Below, piece by piece: positions 63,088-64,000 of a stretch of DNA of 64,000 nt (position 1 is its first letter; every line of letters begins with the position of its first letter). This stretch comes from Cellulomonas wangsupingiae. GTDB taxonomy: Bacteria; Actinomycetota; Actinomycetes; Actinomycetales; Cellulomonadaceae. Made by a program: the position numbers and the translations under genes. The notes under the pieces were generated by a model. That model did not search any database. It worked only from the letters and a program-made list of their open reading frames with translations, and was not told where the DNA came from. The stretch is from contig NZ_CP101989.1 in the NCBI RefSeq assembly GCF_024508275.1, positions 3,472,001 through 3,536,000 of the forward strand, read 5' to 3'.

Positions 63088-63554
63088 CGCGTCACCGCAC
63101 GGAACCCGTGGTGCGCGACCTCGAGCGACTCGGTGAGCGGCGCGTCGGAGTCGGCGGACAGCGACGGCCCGGTCCAGCTCACGGCGAAGACGCCGTCGAG
63201 CTCCCAGGACCGCATGCGGTTGCCGCGGTCGTCGACCACGGTGACCGCGCCCGTCGCCCGCGTCAGGGTGTCGCCGTTGCCGGCGAAGCCCTGCCCGGAC
63301 GACTTCTGCACCCAGCCGAACAGCGCGTCGGACTGCACCATGCCGCGCGTGAACACCAGGTGCGGCCAGCGCATCACGCCGGGCAGCTGGTGCACGTACC
63401 CGTTCTGGCCGCCCTCGACGTGCTCGACGACGTCGACGTCGAGGCGCAGGCCCTGCACCTCACGGAACGTGCCGATCTCCACCCCGTCGACCTCCAGCAG
63501 GAACCTGCTGGAGGTCGTCGGGGACCCACCGCCCAGGGGCGTCTGCTCAGACAC
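63084..63554 (-). CDS. Phage T4-like tail tube protein (inner tube, Afp1/Afp5-type)
   Basis: 156 residues, the T4-like virus tail tube family: SRFLLEVDGVEIGTFREVQG, LDVDVVEHVEGGQNGYVHQL, MRWPHLVFTRGMVQSDALFG, and ESLEVAHHGFRAV. It assembles into the inner tube or its terminal ring near the baseplate. GTG 63554 overlaps the end of the DUF6760 gene by 8 nt, and its stop overlaps the 951-residue gene. Confidence 0.93.
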   Translation of the reverse strand: MSEQTPLGGGSPTTSSRFLLEVDGVEIGTFREVQGLRLDVDVVEHVEGGQNGYVHQLPGVMRWPHLVFTRGMVQSDALFGWVQKSSGQGFAGNGDTLTRATGAVTVVDDRGNRMRSWELDGVFAVSWTGPSLSADSDAPLTESLEVAHHGFRAVTR

Positions 63555-63720
63555 TGTCGCGCACCGCCTCCCACGCCTGCTCGTTCATCGCCGCGACCGC
63601 CCGGACCATGCGGACCCGGTCGAGGTGCTCGAGGTCCAGCAGGTCGTCCATCGGCCAGTGCAGGTGGTACGCCAGGTAGGCGATCTCCTGCCAGACCGCA
63701 TCGACGGGGTAGCGCAGCAC
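63547..63720 (-). CDS. DUF6760 small eCIS protein
   Basis: 57 residues from GTG 63720. The sequence LRYPVDAVWQEIAYLAYHLH, WPMDDLLDLEHLDRVRMV and a helical tail match the short DUF6760 proteins encoded between tail-assembly and tube genes in contractile systems. It overlaps the tube gene by 8 nt and starts 7 nt after the upstream gene. Its function is unknown; a tube-assembly chaperone role is usually assumed. Confidence 0.85.
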   Translation of the reverse strand: MLRYPVDAVWQEIAYLAYHLHWPMDDLLDLEHLDRVRMVRAVAAMNEQAWEAVRDSV

Positions 63721-63727
63721 GGTCCGC

Positions 63728-64000
63728 TCACCGGGTCTCGGCCGGGAGCTCCTCGATCGCCGAGCGCTGTCGCGTCGACGGCACGAAGCCCGGGTCCGGG
63801 ACGTCGGTGGCCGGGGTCGGCTCCTCGGCGAGGGCCGGCGCCGCGGGTGCGACGTCGTCCTGACCGGCGAGGAACTCCTCGACCTCGGCGGGGGTGCCGA
63901 AGTTGATGACGCCGTAGAAGTCCTGCAGGTACGCCAGGTCGGCGGCGAACAGGCCCTCGATCTCGTGCGTCGTCACGAGCTCCAGCGCCCCGAGGCGCTC
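63728..64000 (-). CDS. Phage tail-assembly-type eCIS protein (5' end cut off)
   Basis: The frame is open to position 64000, so the N-terminus lies beyond the edge; 90 codons are visible. HEIEGLFAADLAYLQDFYGV-IN is the conserved ending of small phage-tail assembly proteins that precede DUF6760 in eCIS loci. A variable acidic, Pro-rich tail follows. The sheath and main tube genes are expected further right. Confidence 0.8.
   Translation of the reverse strand, partial: ERLGALELVTTHEIEGLFAADLAYLQDFYGVINFGTPAEVEEFLAGQDDVAPAAPALAEEPTPATDVPDPGFVPSTRQRSAIEELPAETR

Overview
This window comes from a high-GC Gram-positive actinobacterium, most likely Cellulomonas or a close relative. The evidence is a strong G/C bias at third codon positions, frequent GTG and TTG starts, ATGA/GTGA-coupled genes, a CBM2-linked PL11 pectin lyase, several LacI regulators paired with sugar ABC transporters, and a Clp_N-containing ClpC. 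No rRNA, tRNA, phage integrase, insertion sequence or CRISPR array was recognised.

Positions 1-13.7 kb are mostly carbohydrate uptake and control. There is a YtfQ-like sugar-binding lipoprotein (cut by the left edge) whose promoter carries a LacI-type operator, a LacI regulator, a small membrane protein, an FMN-dependent alpha-hydroxyacid dehydrogenase, a secreted CBM2-PL11 rhamnogalacturonan lyase, a Gfo/Idh/MocA oxidoreductase coupled to an unusual LacI-DUF6807 fusion, and a divergent permease-permease-binding-protein ABC operon. The divergent promoter region has two operators of mirrored sequence. Positions 13.8-17.3 kb hold a papain-like/beta-trefoil protein, an isoprenoid pair (Idi and a prenyl diphosphate synthase) and a lipoprotein. 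Positions 17.4-23.0 kb are a sulfonate-type ABC operon with a flavin monooxygenase and an aldo/keto reductase. It is preceded by a candidate Cys-rich leader peptide with an attenuator-like hairpin. Positions 23.4-30.9 kb are a xylan or arabinoxylan oligosaccharide operon (binding protein, two permeases, GH3, GH43) with a long dyad operator. ClpC and an EamA transporter follow.

From about 35.1 kb to the right edge lies an extracellular contractile injection system (eCIS) locus. The minus strand encodes, in order of transcription, a tail-assembly protein (cut by the edge), a DUF6760 protein, a tube protein, a 951-residue Pro/Ala-rich protein, a LysM tube-cap protein, a VgrG-like spike, a gp25-like wedge protein, a baseplate J-like protein, tail protein I, and a tail-anchored zinc-ribbon protein. 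A facing plus-strand operon encodes a DUF4255 protein and three consecutive membrane-anchored proteins (723, 833 and 1885 residues) of identical plan: about 215 residues of beta-sandwich, one membrane helix, then a long array of carboxypeptidase-regulatory-like domains. Also present are the AAA+ ATPase, a DUF4157 metalloprotease-type effector candidate with a coupled chaperone-like gene, and a PAAR-like DUF4280 tip. Three eCIS transcription units share an octamer, TACCGATG, 20-21 nt upstream of a -10-like hexamer. An HTH/DUF3800-like gene pair sits inside the locus.

A family of palindromic repeats (arms like GAGAGTGCAATCCAG) is scattered through the window, between genes, over the stop codon of one gene, and within an eCIS reading frame. 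One cluster of these repeats flanks a run of 39 C residues.
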